Made by a program: the position numbers and the translations under genes. A model generated the notes under the pieces. It was given only the letters and a program-made list of their open reading frames with translations, searched no databases and was not told where the DNA came from. DNA of 25,447 nt from a virus, in IMG/VR virus record IMGVR_UViG_3300024262_000217, positions 1 through 25,447 of that record; one strand, given 5' to 3'. Shown piece after piece: positions 8,176-15,445 of this stretch; position 1 is the stretch's first letter; every line of letters begins with the position of its first letter.

Positions 8176-8199
8176 GGAGAGGAGCTTCGGTTCCTCTCC
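8176..8199 (+). terminator. Very stable 10-bp UUCG-tetraloop hairpin
   Basis: GGAGAGGAGC (8176-8185) pairs with GTTCCTCTCC (8190-8199) around the loop TTCG: ten pairs with one G-U wobble, closed by C-G around UUCG, one of the most stable RNA tetraloops. It lies just after the coat/surface-protein genes. No T-run follows (ACAACAAAACA), so it is better read as an mRNA 3'-end protector, attenuator or partial terminator than as a canonical intrinsic terminator. Confidence 0.65.
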
Positions 8200-8223
8200 A
8201 CAACAAAACAAGGAGGAAAGAAA

Positions 8224-8529
8224 ATGATAGTATTTTTAGGAAAAGGTTTATTTACGTTGGATGGAGAGATACTTCCTGATATGAAAGGTGAACCTGCAAC
8301 AGTGCGTGGTGTAGCTATTGAAGCGTTGTTTGCACAGTTTAAAGATGAAGAAAATCTTTCTGGCGAAGAGAAGATGAAACGATGGGAATTGGCAAGTAAA
8401 ATTAAAGCAGATCCCGATCCTGTTGAGTTAGCCGTAGAGGAGGTTGCTTTACTTAAGAAACTTATAGGTAAAGCTTACGGAGCAATAATTGTTGGTCAGG
8501 CTTGGAAGGTGCTTGAAGGAGGAGAGTAA
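8224..8529 (+). CDS. Small phage protein of unknown function
   Basis: A 101-residue protein. Its plan is a short N-terminal strand pair (FLGKGLFTLDGE), an amphipathic helical middle with charged LSGEEKMKRWELASKI, then VELAVEEVALLKKLIGKAY and VGQAWKVLEGGE. The layout resembles small proteins common in phage structural operons whose members have an LxxKI and a GxxYGxxVxGQAW-type end; their role is not known to me. A strong AGGAGG (8211-8216) precedes the start by 7 bases. The stop overlaps the next start as TAATG, which points to translational coupling. Confidence 0.7.
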   Translation: MIVFLGKGLFTLDGEILPDMKGEPATVRGVAIEALFAQFKDEENLSGEEKMKRWELASKIKADPDPVELAVEEVALLKKLIGKAYGAIIVGQAWKVLEGGE

Positions 8530-8897
8530 TGGCTTCGAATAACAGATTGTTAGGATCAGGTAAAGTCTATACTAAAAGTGATGTAAAGCAAACTCAACCT
8601 CTTAATGATTATGCTCCTCATTGGATGTTTCATAAGGATCATCCAGAAGGTCAGATTGTTAGAAATCAAGTAACATTTGATAAACTTGTTGCCGCGGGTT
8701 GGGTAAGACATCCTGGTCAGTGTACGTTACTGCCAGGACACGAAGCGATGTATGAAGGAGATAGAGAGGTTGAAGAAACTGAAAAGACTAAGAAGAAGAA
8801 AAAAGTTAAGGCAACTGAAGAAGCAAGTGAAGAAGAATTAGAAGTTCCGGAGTATCGAACTGAAAAGCAAAAGAAATTATTCGATCCAGACAAATAA
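8529..8897 (+). CDS. Unknown small protein with charged C terminus
   Basis: A 122-residue protein that I do not recognise. Residues 1-80 look folded, with PHWMFHKDHPEGQIV, a helix ending in AAGWVRHPG and TLLPGHEAM. Residues 80-122 are a highly charged Lys/Glu tail containing KKKKKVK and EEASEEELE, probably disordered. It is coupled to the gene before it by a one-base overlap, with AAGGAGGAG just upstream, and is followed by a copy of the AGAAAGGTCA element. A minor virion or assembly role is possible from position only. Confidence 0.65.
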   Translation: MASNNRLLGSGKVYTKSDVKQTQPLNDYAPHWMFHKDHPEGQIVRNQVTFDKLVAAGWVRHPGQCTLLPGHEAMYEGDREVEETEKTKKKKKVKATEEASEEELEVPEYRTEKQKKLFDPDK

Positions 8898-8915
8898 TCA
8901 AAATTTGACCTTTCT
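8898..8915 (-). repeat. AGAAAGGTCA element, copy A (minus orientation)
   Basis: TCAAAATTTGACCTTTCT fills most of the 40-base gap between two gene clusters. Read on the minus strand it is AGAAAGGTCAAATTTTGA, sharing AGAAAGGTCAAA with copies B (first 12 bases) and, apart from one base, D. The left arm is degenerate, leaving a TCAAA-A-TTTGA core. Confidence 0.6.
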
Positions 8916-8937
8916 GTAACTAAACGGGGTAAGATAA

Positions 8938-9657
8938 ATGTTAGTATCTGATTTACTGAGTGCGAGCCTACGAAAAATTGGGGCTTTAAGTAGTGGAGAA
9001 ACTATCGAGACTGCTAGACAAGCAGAAGCATTATCTGCTCTTCAAAGTATGTTAAGATCTTGGGGAGCATTAAGTTCTAATGTCTTTGCAACTGTTAAAG
9101 AGAATGCTACACTTACAGCAGGTAAAGCTTCTTATACTTGGGGATCGGGGGGAGATATTGTCACCGCTCGACCTAACCAAGTTCTCGGTGCATATATTCT
9201 TGATAGTGGTGGAATGACTCATCCAGTTGATATAATTGCTGAAGGAAGATACAGAAGTATTTCAAATAAAGATACTTCCTCGCGCCCATACAGTTTGTTC
9301 TTTCATCCGACTTATCCGTTAGCAAACGTTTATCTTTACCCCGTTCCAGATTCAGCAGAAACACTTTACCTTGATAGTTTTAAACCTTTCACTGAAACAG
9401 GATCGTTTGGCTTGACTACTGACACACTTACATTTCCTGTTTATTATGAAGAAGCAATAATTTTTAATTTAGCGATTCGATTGGCTCCGGAGTATGGAAG
9501 GGCGGTATTTTCTGAGGTTGCTTTAATCGCAAAGACTTCGTATAGTACCTTAGTTACTATTAATGCAGCAAATCAGGTTGAACCAATTTTTGTTCCAATT
9601 CCTGCAAATGGATGCTACGGAGCAGGTTACTCAATAAATACAGATAGTTATCTTTAG
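8938..9657 (+). CDS. Head-tail connector / tail accessory factor, P22 gp4-like
   Basis: A 239-residue protein with the arrangement of the P22 gp4-like connector family, which binds under the portal after packaging and helps hold DNA in the head. The N-terminal helices, LLSASLRKIGALSSGETIETARQAEAL then ALQSMLRSWG, are typical, as is the following NATLTAGKASYTWGSGGDI strand region, the SSRPYSLFFHPTYPLANVYLYPVP segment and the helical end YYEEAIIFNLAIRLAPEYG. Its place between coat genes and a gp10-like protein fits the P22 order. Translation would use a GGGG run (8926-8929) rather than AGGAGG; the same GGGGTA arrangement precedes the starts at 10024 and 13308. Confidence 0.85.
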   Translation: MLVSDLLSASLRKIGALSSGETIETARQAEALSALQSMLRSWGALSSNVFATVKENATLTAGKASYTWGSGGDIVTARPNQVLGAYILDSGGMTHPVDIIAEGRYRSISNKDTSSRPYSLFFHPTYPLANVYLYPVPDSAETLYLDSFKPFTETGSFGLTTDTLTFPVYYEEAIIFNLAIRLAPEYGRAVFSEVALIAKTSYSTLVTINAANQVEPIFVPIPANGCYGAGYSINTDSYL

Positions 9658-9666
9658 GAGGATGTT

Positions 9667-10023
9667 GTGATTACAGAAGATGAAAAAAATGAAATTATAA
9701 ATGAAGCTGTTGAAAGAACGTTGCTGATGATACCCGAGGTGGTTGGTAATTTAATGGCGAATCATGCAGCTTTACATAAGATTAATACTAAGTTTTACAA
9801 AGATCATCCTGAGTTTGCAGGTCGAAAAGACATAGTCCAGGCTGTTGTAGAGATGATAGAAGGTAAAAATCCTATAATGAAGTACGAAGATCTTCTGGAG
9901 AAAGCTGTACCAGAGATTGAAAGAAGAATGATAATTGTTCAAGATGTAAATGTAGATACAAAACCTGAAACAATACCAACAGATTTTAAAGATGTTGACT
10001 TCTCAGGGAATGGGGTACTTTAA
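9667..10023 (+). CDS. Small helical phage protein, GTG start
   Basis: A 118-residue, largely alpha-helical, acidic protein of a type often found next to gp4-like connectors in podoviruses; I know no function for it. Notable segments are HAALHKINTKFYKDHPEFAGRKDIVQAVVEMIEGKNP and YEDLLEKAVPEIERRM. I choose GTG at 9667 because AGGAGG at 9656-9661 stands 5 bases before it and overlaps the stop of the previous gene. The C-terminal 25 residues look unstructured. It abuts the next gene with no gap. Confidence 0.72.
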   Translation: MITEDEKNEIINEAVERTLLMIPEVVGNLMANHAALHKINTKFYKDHPEFAGRKDIVQAVVEMIEGKNPIMKYEDLLEKAVPEIERRMIIVQDVNVDTKPETIPTDFKDVDFSGNGVL

Positions 10024-10566
10024 ATGGCTGGAGCTTTTTCGTTTGTAATAGAAGCTGAGCAATTATCGAGGGGATTAAGACCTTCGAAACGTGTTGCAAG
10101 AAACAGTAAATACCTTATTGAATCAAAAGGAGCTGTTGGTAGAGATGGTGTCTTAGCTGCTATTGACGAGCTAACACGAATGGATACGTCTGGTATTAAA
10201 GATGTCTTTCCTTTTCCTCAGCTTTTTGTTTTTACTAACATGATTATTGTTTGTAGTAGTACAAAAATTTATGAGTGGGTAGACAGTGCTTTGGTAGAGA
10301 AGTTAGAAGTTACTGCCGGATCAACATGGTCGGCTGTCGATTTTTATAGTTATGCTTATTTAAGTAATGGTAAAGTTGCAGTAGTTAGGGATTATGGAAC
10401 TGGGGAGTACAGTATTACAACTGATTTACCTACTGCTAATAGTATCCTTAATTATAATGGGCAAGTAGTAATAGGTGCTCCTGATGTAACTATCCCGGGA
10501 GTAGGCCTTTTATTTAATGCGAGTGTTTTTGATTTGACTTTAAGCCAACAAGGATCGTGGGCGTAA
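10024..10566 (+). CDS. DNA stabilisation/stopper protein, gp10-like: N-terminal part
   Basis: 180 residues that look like only the beginning of a larger protein. The opening AEQLSRGLRPSKRVARNSKYL, then GAVGRDGVLAAIDELTR and FPFPQLFVFTNMIIVC, is the N terminus of a beta-propeller-type portal-closing protein (P22 gp10-like role) found as a longer single chain in related short-tailed phages. Here the chain stops after YNGQVVIGAPDV plus 24 residues that do not look like a continuation. The matching C-terminal half is encoded at 14213-15445. A GGGG run 8 bases upstream is the likely ribosome site. Either the gene has been split by insertion and the two parts assemble, or this is a decayed fragment; the family call rests on my memory of the pattern. 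Confidence 0.7.
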   Translation: MAGAFSFVIEAEQLSRGLRPSKRVARNSKYLIESKGAVGRDGVLAAIDELTRMDTSGIKDVFPFPQLFVFTNMIIVCSSTKIYEWVDSALVEKLEVTAGSTWSAVDFYSYAYLSNGKVAVVRDYGTGEYSITTDLPTANSILNYNGQVVIGAPDVTIPGVGLLFNASVFDLTLSQQGSWA

Positions 10567-11678
10567 TGACTAATTGGAAAACATATCAAGGACAAACTCC
10601 TTGGGATTTAACTCCTGTTGCAAGTAAAATTATTTATAATGAAGGAGATAAACTTGCTACTATTGCTGATTCAGTGTGGCATCCTCCTGGACAAGGTAAT
10701 GATCCTATAACACCAGAGCATGCCCCTTGTGGCTATTGGTCGAAGGATTATGTAATACCTTCATCAGATCCCGGACTTCCTTGTGATTGGGAAGAAGTAG
10801 CTCCTCAGTATGGTGATGATACAGTAAATAGACCTTCTAGTCTTATAGTTTATAATGATGAGATTTATGCTTCAAGTTATGGTTTAGGATATACACTACT
10901 TAAATGGAACGGAATAAATGCTTGGATAGGAATAATAGCTTATGCGTCTACAAATGCAACTCGATCATTAGCAACCTTAGGAAATTATCTTTATGGCTTA
11001 GGAGCTAATTGTAATTTAAATAAATGGGATGGTGAAAGTAGCTGGACAAGAATAGTAACAAATACTACTTATTATTCTCCAACTATTCTTATAAGTTATA
11101 ATGGGAAATTATATACTTATGAAGGTTCGCCAAGTTCAGTTCAACTTTTAGAGTGGGATGGAGTTACCTCTTGGGTATCAAAGGGAGCTTATGCAGTTGC
11201 AGATGCAGAGACTGTTGCTGATATGATAGTTTATAATGATGATTTATATTTAAATACAGTAGCTGGATTATTAGTATGGAACGGAACTGATACTCTAACA
11301 AAAATAGCAGATTATATTTCTGGAGATGGCGGAGCAGGTCATTGTGTTGTTTATAATAATAGTTTATATATGACTAAAGGAAAGTATTTATATTTACTCG
11401 ATGGTTCTCAGTTTGTACTTCAAAGTGGAGAGATGTCAGATTCTGAAAATTCTTTAGACATAATAGATTATGAAGGTAAATTACTTATTTGTGGGAGTTC
11501 TACTGGCGGATGTACACTTTGGTTGTATGAAGAGAGTTCTTTTACTGAAGCTGCTTTAACAGATGTTAATACTGTAAATACTCTTTGTCTTTATAACGGA
11601 AGACTATTTAGTTCTGGAGACAAAGTTGATAATACTAATACTGGAATTCTTTGGAGATGGACTAAGGTTTACTCATAG
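10566..11678 (+). CDS. Seven-repeat beta-propeller protein 1 (likely surface/receptor-binding)
   Basis: I place the start at the ATG of 10566 (MTNWKTYQGQT), overlapping the previous stop as TAATG; an in-frame GTG at 10557 is less likely because the paralogue downstream also begins M-x-x-W. The 370-residue chain has an N-terminal domain with YNEGD and PCGYWSKDY, then seven repeats of about 40-45 residues with the pattern [LIV]xx[YF]N[DG]x[LI]Y...LLxW[ND]GxxxW, e.g. LIVYNDEIYAS/LLKWNGINAW and LISYNGKLYTY/LLEWDGVTSW. The count of seven fits a closed seven-bladed propeller, related in form to kelch or tectonin-like folds. No signal peptide. The gene is AT-rich and lies between the two parts of the gp10-like gene. 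Carbohydrate or receptor binding is an inference from fold and context. Confidence 0.75.
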   Translation: MTNWKTYQGQTPWDLTPVASKIIYNEGDKLATIADSVWHPPGQGNDPITPEHAPCGYWSKDYVIPSSDPGLPCDWEEVAPQYGDDTVNRPSSLIVYNDEIYASSYGLGYTLLKWNGINAWIGIIAYASTNATRSLATLGNYLYGLGANCNLNKWDGESSWTRIVTNTTYYSPTILISYNGKLYTYEGSPSSVQLLEWDGVTSWVSKGAYAVADAETVADMIVYNDDLYLNTVAGLLVWNGTDTLTKIADYISGDGGAGHCVVYNNSLYMTKGKYLYLLDGSQFVLQSGEMSDSENSLDIIDYEGKLLICGSSTGGCTLWLYEESSFTEAALTDVNTVNTLCLYNGRLFSSGDKVDNTNTGILWRWTKVYS

Positions 11679-11687
11679 GAATAAATA

Positions 11688-12806
11688 ATGTCTGAGTGGG
11701 ATGTAACTAAAACTGAATATAACGAGGGTGATAGAATTTCAAGTATTAATAATCCTACTTGGGATTTAGATCACGAATTCAGTGGTATACCTATAATCAA
11801 TAAACATAATCCTTGCGGATATTGGTCAAAAGGGTATACTCCGACTCCTTCATCTGGTGAGATTCCTATAGTTCCTATAGATACATATGATGTATGGGTT
11901 AAATCTAGTGGTAGTTATGCGCCTTATTCTTATTCTTTAGTGGCATTTAATGATAAACTTTATATGGGGCATACACATTGCAGATTGATTGAATGGAATG
12001 AATTAAGTAGTTCAAGTTATGTAACTCCAATAGGAACAAATACTGGAAAATATATATCTGATCTTATTTCTTTCAACGATAAAATATATGGAGTAAGAAA
12101 TGATGGACGATTACTTGAGTGGAATGGTACAGATGATTGGACTGCTAAAACCTCTAACTATGAATCAAATAATTTTGTTCCTAAATTAGTAATACATAAT
12201 GGACTTTTATATGCTTCTCATTATAATCCTGGACGACTTATGGTGTGGAATGGAAGTAATGCTTGGGAAATAGTTGCTACGTATTCTGGTTCAACACCTT
12301 ATATTATTTCTATTGTTTCTAATGATTCCACTATTCTTTTAGGTGATAACTCAAATGATGGTGTTAATCTTTTTTCAGCTAGACTATTCCAATGGGATGG
12401 AGAAAATGCACTTGATTTAGTAGCAAATGGATGGGGAATTGATACTGCAATACAATCTTTAGCTTGGTTTAATAGCAATGTTTATGGTGGAACATCTCCT
12501 TCTGGAAAACTTCTTAAGTGGGATGGATCAGAGGCTTGGACTGAAGTTGCTCCAAAGTATGGTAGTCAAACATTTATTAGAGATTTACTAGTAGCTGGAG
12601 GAAGATTATTTGGATGTACTGGAGGTGGATACTCTTCAGGTTCTTTTGGTAATCTTTTAGAGTGGAATGAAACGGATGCATGGACTTTAAGAGCTAGTTA
12701 CGCATATAATGTTTGCGAAGTACCTAAAATAAGACTTCTTAATGGCAGAATATATGGTACTTCTGGATGGAAGTATGTATATCTAATTAGATGGGGAGCA
12801 AAATAA
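11688..12806 (+). CDS. Seven-repeat beta-propeller protein 2, paralogue of the preceding gene
   Basis: A 372-residue paralogue of the protein just upstream. Both start with a short M-x-x-W segment, then YNEGD, and CGYWSK before the repeat region. Seven repeats can be read: LVAFNDKLYMG/LIEWNE, LISFNDKIYGV/LLEWNGTDDW, LVIHNGLLYAS/LMVWNGSNAW, a longer fourth repeat ending LFQWDGENAL, LAWFNSNVYGG/LLKWDGSEAW, LLVAGGRLFGC/LLEWNETDAW and IRLLNGRIYGT/LIRWG. The pair is clearly diverged, so the duplication is not recent. Hand counts of 12181-12240 and 12301-12360 give 28% and 25% GC, well below the 50% of 13081-13140 in the next gene, suggesting a separate origin. Function as for copy 1: probable virion surface binding protein, unproven. 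Confidence 0.75.
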   Translation: MSEWDVTKTEYNEGDRISSINNPTWDLDHEFSGIPIINKHNPCGYWSKGYTPTPSSGEIPIVPIDTYDVWVKSSGSYAPYSYSLVAFNDKLYMGHTHCRLIEWNELSSSSYVTPIGTNTGKYISDLISFNDKIYGVRNDGRLLEWNGTDDWTAKTSNYESNNFVPKLVIHNGLLYASHYNPGRLMVWNGSNAWEIVATYSGSTPYIISIVSNDSTILLGDNSNDGVNLFSARLFQWDGENALDLVANGWGIDTAIQSLAWFNSNVYGGTSPSGKLLKWDGSEAWTEVAPKYGSQTFIRDLLVAGGRLFGCTGGGYSSGSFGNLLEWNETDAWTLRASYAYNVCEVPKIRLLNGRIYGTSGWKYVYLIRWGAK

Positions 12807-12824
12807 ATATAAAGGAGAAATAAA

Positions 12825-13259
12825 ATGGCAAGTACATTATCAAACAAAATAAAGTTTTTGCTTGCAAGTGGAGTAATTGATTTTGACGCTCATAGTTTTA
12901 AGATTATTTTAATGGATACAGGTTTTGTCTTTGATAAGGATACACATCACGCTTATGCGAATGTATCTGCTTATGAACTTGCAACTGGAAATGGATATAC
13001 TAAGAATACAAAAACTCTTGCAGGGGTCGCAGTAACAGAAGATGATACAGATGATAGATGCGAAGTTACCTGGGACAATGTTCAGTGGACTGCCTCAGGT
13101 GGTTCAATCGGACCGACTCCTGGAGCGATTATTTTTGATGATACTGTAGCTACGCCAACAGCTGATCCTGTTGTAGGCTACATTGATTTTGGTGGCGAGC
13201 AGACACAGGTCGATGGAGGAGTAGCAACGATTGCTAATGTCGAAGTTCGTATCGCTTAG
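12825..13259 (+). CDS. Phage structural protein, paralogue 1 of a tandem pair
   Basis: A 144-residue beta-rich protein of a small family I recognise as recurring among phage tail and fibre genes, without an established function. Marker segments are FKIILMDTGFVFDKD, NVSAYELATGNGYT, WTASGGSIG, GAIIFDD and YIDFGGEQT, ending in a strand pair. It shares all of these with the protein of the next gene. A good site, AAGGAG (12811-12816), precedes the ATG. No membrane segment or signal. Presumably a virion component, perhaps an adaptor or a short fibre subunit; position within the gp10-like gene insertion favours the tail. Confidence 0.7.
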   Translation: MASTLSNKIKFLLASGVIDFDAHSFKIILMDTGFVFDKDTHHAYANVSAYELATGNGYTKNTKTLAGVAVTEDDTDDRCEVTWDNVQWTASGGSIGPTPGAIIFDDTVATPTADPVVGYIDFGGEQTQVDGGVATIANVEVRIA

Positions 13260-13267
13260 TTAATCTA

Positions 13268-13286
13268 AGAAAGGTCAAAAATTGAC
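13268..13286 (+). repeat. AGAAAGGTCA element, copy B
   Basis: AGAAAGGTCAAAAATTGAC in the 48-base spacer between the two paralogous genes. The same 19 bases occur without a mismatch at 20330-20348. The core GTCAA-AAA-TTGAC is an inverted repeat with a 3-base centre. Confidence 0.7.
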
Positions 13287-13307
13287 TATTTTACTTGGGG
13301 TAAAATT

Positions 13308-13748
13308 ATGGCTAATGCAATAGCAAATTATATTAAAGGAATGTTGTTAGATGGACAGGTAAGTTCATCAGATACTTTTAAAATAATCTTAATGAAGAGT
13401 GGCTTTGTCTTTGATAAAGACTCTCACCAAGATTATTCTGACGTGTCAGCAAGTGAAATAGCTGATGGTAGTGGATATACTGCAGGTGGTGCAGAGCTTA
13501 CAGGGGCTGCAATAACTGTAAGTACTACATTAGATAATGCTACTCTTGCTTGGGATAATCCTGAATGGACGGCTGATGGAGGATCCATTGTAGCGTCTGG
13601 AGCTATTATTTATGATGATAGTACAAGTACAGGTGATGGTGATGACTATACTGATGCAATTATATCTTACATAGATTTTGGTGGAGATGTAACTGTAGCA
13701 GACGGTCAGATTTTAAAAGTTACTAATGTAAATATTTCAATAGCATAA
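13308..13748 (+). CDS. Phage structural protein, paralogue 2 of a tandem pair
   Basis: A 146-residue paralogue of the previous gene's product, aligned over the full length: FKIILMKSGFVFDKD, DVSASEIADGSGYT, WTADGGSI, GAIIYDD and YIDFGGDVT are conserved in order. An acidic insertion (DSTSTGDGDDYTDA) near residue 105 separates it from copy 1. The upstream region has GGGGTA instead of AGGAGG and includes repeat copy B, so expression may differ from that of copy 1. The family role is unknown; a virion component is likely from context. Confidence 0.7.
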   Translation: MANAIANYIKGMLLDGQVSSSDTFKIILMKSGFVFDKDSHQDYSDVSASEIADGSGYTAGGAELTGAAITVSTTLDNATLAWDNPEWTADGGSIVASGAIIYDDSTSTGDGDDYTDAIISYIDFGGDVTVADGQILKVTNVNISIA

Positions 13749-13759
13749 GGAGTAGAAAA

Positions 13760-14194
13760 ATGAGATTATCACTTGGAGTAAGAACGACACAGACGACAAT
13801 TACTAAATGTTGCTGGGAGATTTTAACTGGATCGACGCCGGGTAGAGTAAAGGTATTTGAGATTGGTATTACTATGGCAGCAGCTACTGCATCAACTTTT
13901 GGGCTTGGTAGACCACAAGCAACTGGAGTGACACCTAGTTCAGCTGTGAATTTCCAGGTTGAAGATCCAAATGATGTATTGGCTGCTGGAGTTGTTCGTT
14001 CAGCCTTAGCTTGGGGAACTGATCCTACTGTACCACTTACTTATTTTAGACGAGTTTCCCTTCCAGCTACTGTTGGAACTGGAGTAATATGGACATTTCC
14101 TCAGGGTCTTGTTATTCCCGTAAGCTCTAGTATTATAGTGTGGAATATATCTGCTGTTGGTGTTGCTGATATGTATGCTGTTGTTGAAGTATAA
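13760..14194 (+). CDS. Small beta-rich structural protein of unknown function
   Basis: A 144-residue protein dominated by beta-type sequence: alternating hydrophobic residues, many Thr, Val and Ala, no Lys/Glu-rich helices, no signal peptide. Segments include RVKVFEIGITMAAATASTFGLGRP, a Trp-containing LAWGTDPTVP and the end IIVWNISAVGVADMYAVVEV. The pattern fits a jelly-roll or sandwich virion protein found beside tail-fibre and adaptor genes. AAGGAG at 13747-13752 overlaps the preceding stop. I cannot assign a specific function. Confidence 0.65.
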   Translation: MRLSLGVRTTQTTITKCCWEILTGSTPGRVKVFEIGITMAAATASTFGLGRPQATGVTPSSAVNFQVEDPNDVLAAGVVRSALAWGTDPTVPLTYFRRVSLPATVGTGVIWTFPQGLVIPVSSSIIVWNISAVGVADMYAVVEV

Positions 14195-14212
14195 GTTAGT
14201 AAAGGAAACTTC

Positions 14213-15445
14213 ATGTCTACCTTACTTTATGCTGGTAAAATTATACAAGGAAGGCCTATACCTGTATTACCGATAATTCCTTCTTATCTTATTGTAGGCG
14301 TAGGAAATACCATTGCTGATGGTAGTTGTATAATGACTGCTAAAAGCAGTGGTGTTTATTCTGTTGTTGTACCTCGTGAACGTGATCCTGCTTTGGATTT
14401 GACTTTTGATTGTGCAGGAACTTCTTCACAAGGAGTACTAGACCAAGGTATTTTAGTTTTTACTACTTCTCAAGAAGGTGAGTGGGCTGCAATAGTTATT
14501 AATGTTGCTACTGACGTACCAACTGCAACCATGTCAATTCTTGGAGACTTTGCAGGAGATATGGCTGTAAGTGGTTTGTTAACTTTAACACTTAGTCTAT
14601 TACCTTCAGGCACTATTCCTTTTATTTCAGCTACAAAGAAAAACTGGATTAAGTGGTCTGATATTGGAGAGTTAAATTTTACTGTTGGTAAAAGTAATGT
14701 TGCTGGCGAAAGACCATTAGATTGGAAGGGTTATGTTTATGCTGTAAAGAAGTTACGAGGAAAGCCAATTGTTTATGGAGAGAATGGTGTATCTTTTCTA
14801 GTTCCTTCTGGTATTGTTTTTGGTTTAGATACTATTTATAGAGTAGGACTAAAAGGTAAACATGCAGTAGCTGGTGACGAAGCTAAACACTTCTTTGTAG
14901 ATGCCTTTGGACAGTTATGGAAGTTGTCTGATGGTATGCAGTTTTTAGATTATTCTGAATATCTTTCAACATTAAATGATAGTCTTGTTGTATCATATGA
15001 TAAACTTAATAATCTTGTATATATCTGTGACGGATCAGTAGGTTATGTTTATGATGTAGTAACTGGTAGCCTTGGCAAATGTCAACCAAACATCACTGGC
15101 TTGGATTACCAATCTGGAGTTCAGTATGTTACTGCTTCTGCGACAATAACTACTGATCCGTTTGAGATCTGTACAGATATTTATGATTTAGAAAGTAGAG
15201 TAGGAAAGACAATATTTTCTTTAGAGTTTGGAACAGATGTAACAACTGCTCTCTATGCAGCAATTGATTATCGAAGGAGTAAAGCAGCAGATTTTGTACA
15301 AACTCCTTGGTATCTTGTATCTTCTGTTGGTAATGTAAATATTACTGCTTACGGAAGAGAATTTAGAATTCGAGCTAAAACTTTAGCTTATGAATATTTT
15401 GAACTTGATTATATTAAAGTGAATGGAGTTGCTGATGCCTATTAA
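14213..15445 (+). CDS. DNA stabilisation/stopper protein, gp10-like: C-terminal part
   Basis: 410 residues. From about residue 136 on the sequence is the body of the gp10-like propeller protein: FISATKKNWIKWSDIGELNF, NVAGERPLDWKGYVYAVKKL, YGENGVSFLVPSG, GLKGKHAVAGDEAKHFFVD, LWKLSDGMQFLDYSEYLS, LVYICDGSVGYVYDVVTGSLGKC, then a closing domain EICTDIYDLESRVGKTIFSLEFGTD and YEYFELDYIKVNG. The first 130 residues are a Gly/Val/Thr-rich Ig-like stretch with no N-terminal gp10 motif; that motif is encoded 3.6 kb upstream at 10024-10566. The two together would make about 590 residues. The start uses AAAGGAAA (14201-14208). In the virion this protein should plug the portal channel and carry the tail fibre or needle. 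Split by insertion is my reading; two naturally separate genes is the alternative. Confidence 0.72.
   Translation: MSTLLYAGKIIQGRPIPVLPIIPSYLIVGVGNTIADGSCIMTAKSSGVYSVVVPRERDPALDLTFDCAGTSSQGVLDQGILVFTTSQEGEWAAIVINVATDVPTATMSILGDFAGDMAVSGLLTLTLSLLPSGTIPFISATKKNWIKWSDIGELNFTVGKSNVAGERPLDWKGYVYAVKKLRGKPIVYGENGVSFLVPSGIVFGLDTIYRVGLKGKHAVAGDEAKHFFVDAFGQLWKLSDGMQFLDYSEYLSTLNDSLVVSYDKLNNLVYICDGSVGYVYDVVTGSLGKCQPNITGLDYQSGVQYVTASATITTDPFEICTDIYDLESRVGKTIFSLEFGTDVTTALYAAIDYRRSKAADFVQTPWYLVSSVGNVNITAYGREFRIRAKTLAYEYFELDYIKVNGVADAY

Noticed and set aside
8907-8937. Sigma70-like promoter, TTGACC and TAAGAT, before the gp4-like gene
   Set aside because: The spacing is 19 bases, the -35-like part belongs to the repeat element, and the -10-like part abuts the start codon, leaving almost no leader. 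Not strong enough to call.
10557-10559. GTG start at 10557 for propeller protein 1
   Set aside because: The ATG at 10566 overlaps the previous stop (TAATG) and gives an M-x-x-W start like that of the paralogue.
14213-14600. Pseudogene reading of the gp10-like halves by simple frameshift
   Set aside because: The halves are 3.6 kb apart and each has its own start and ribosome site, so a single frameshift or sequencing error cannot explain the arrangement.
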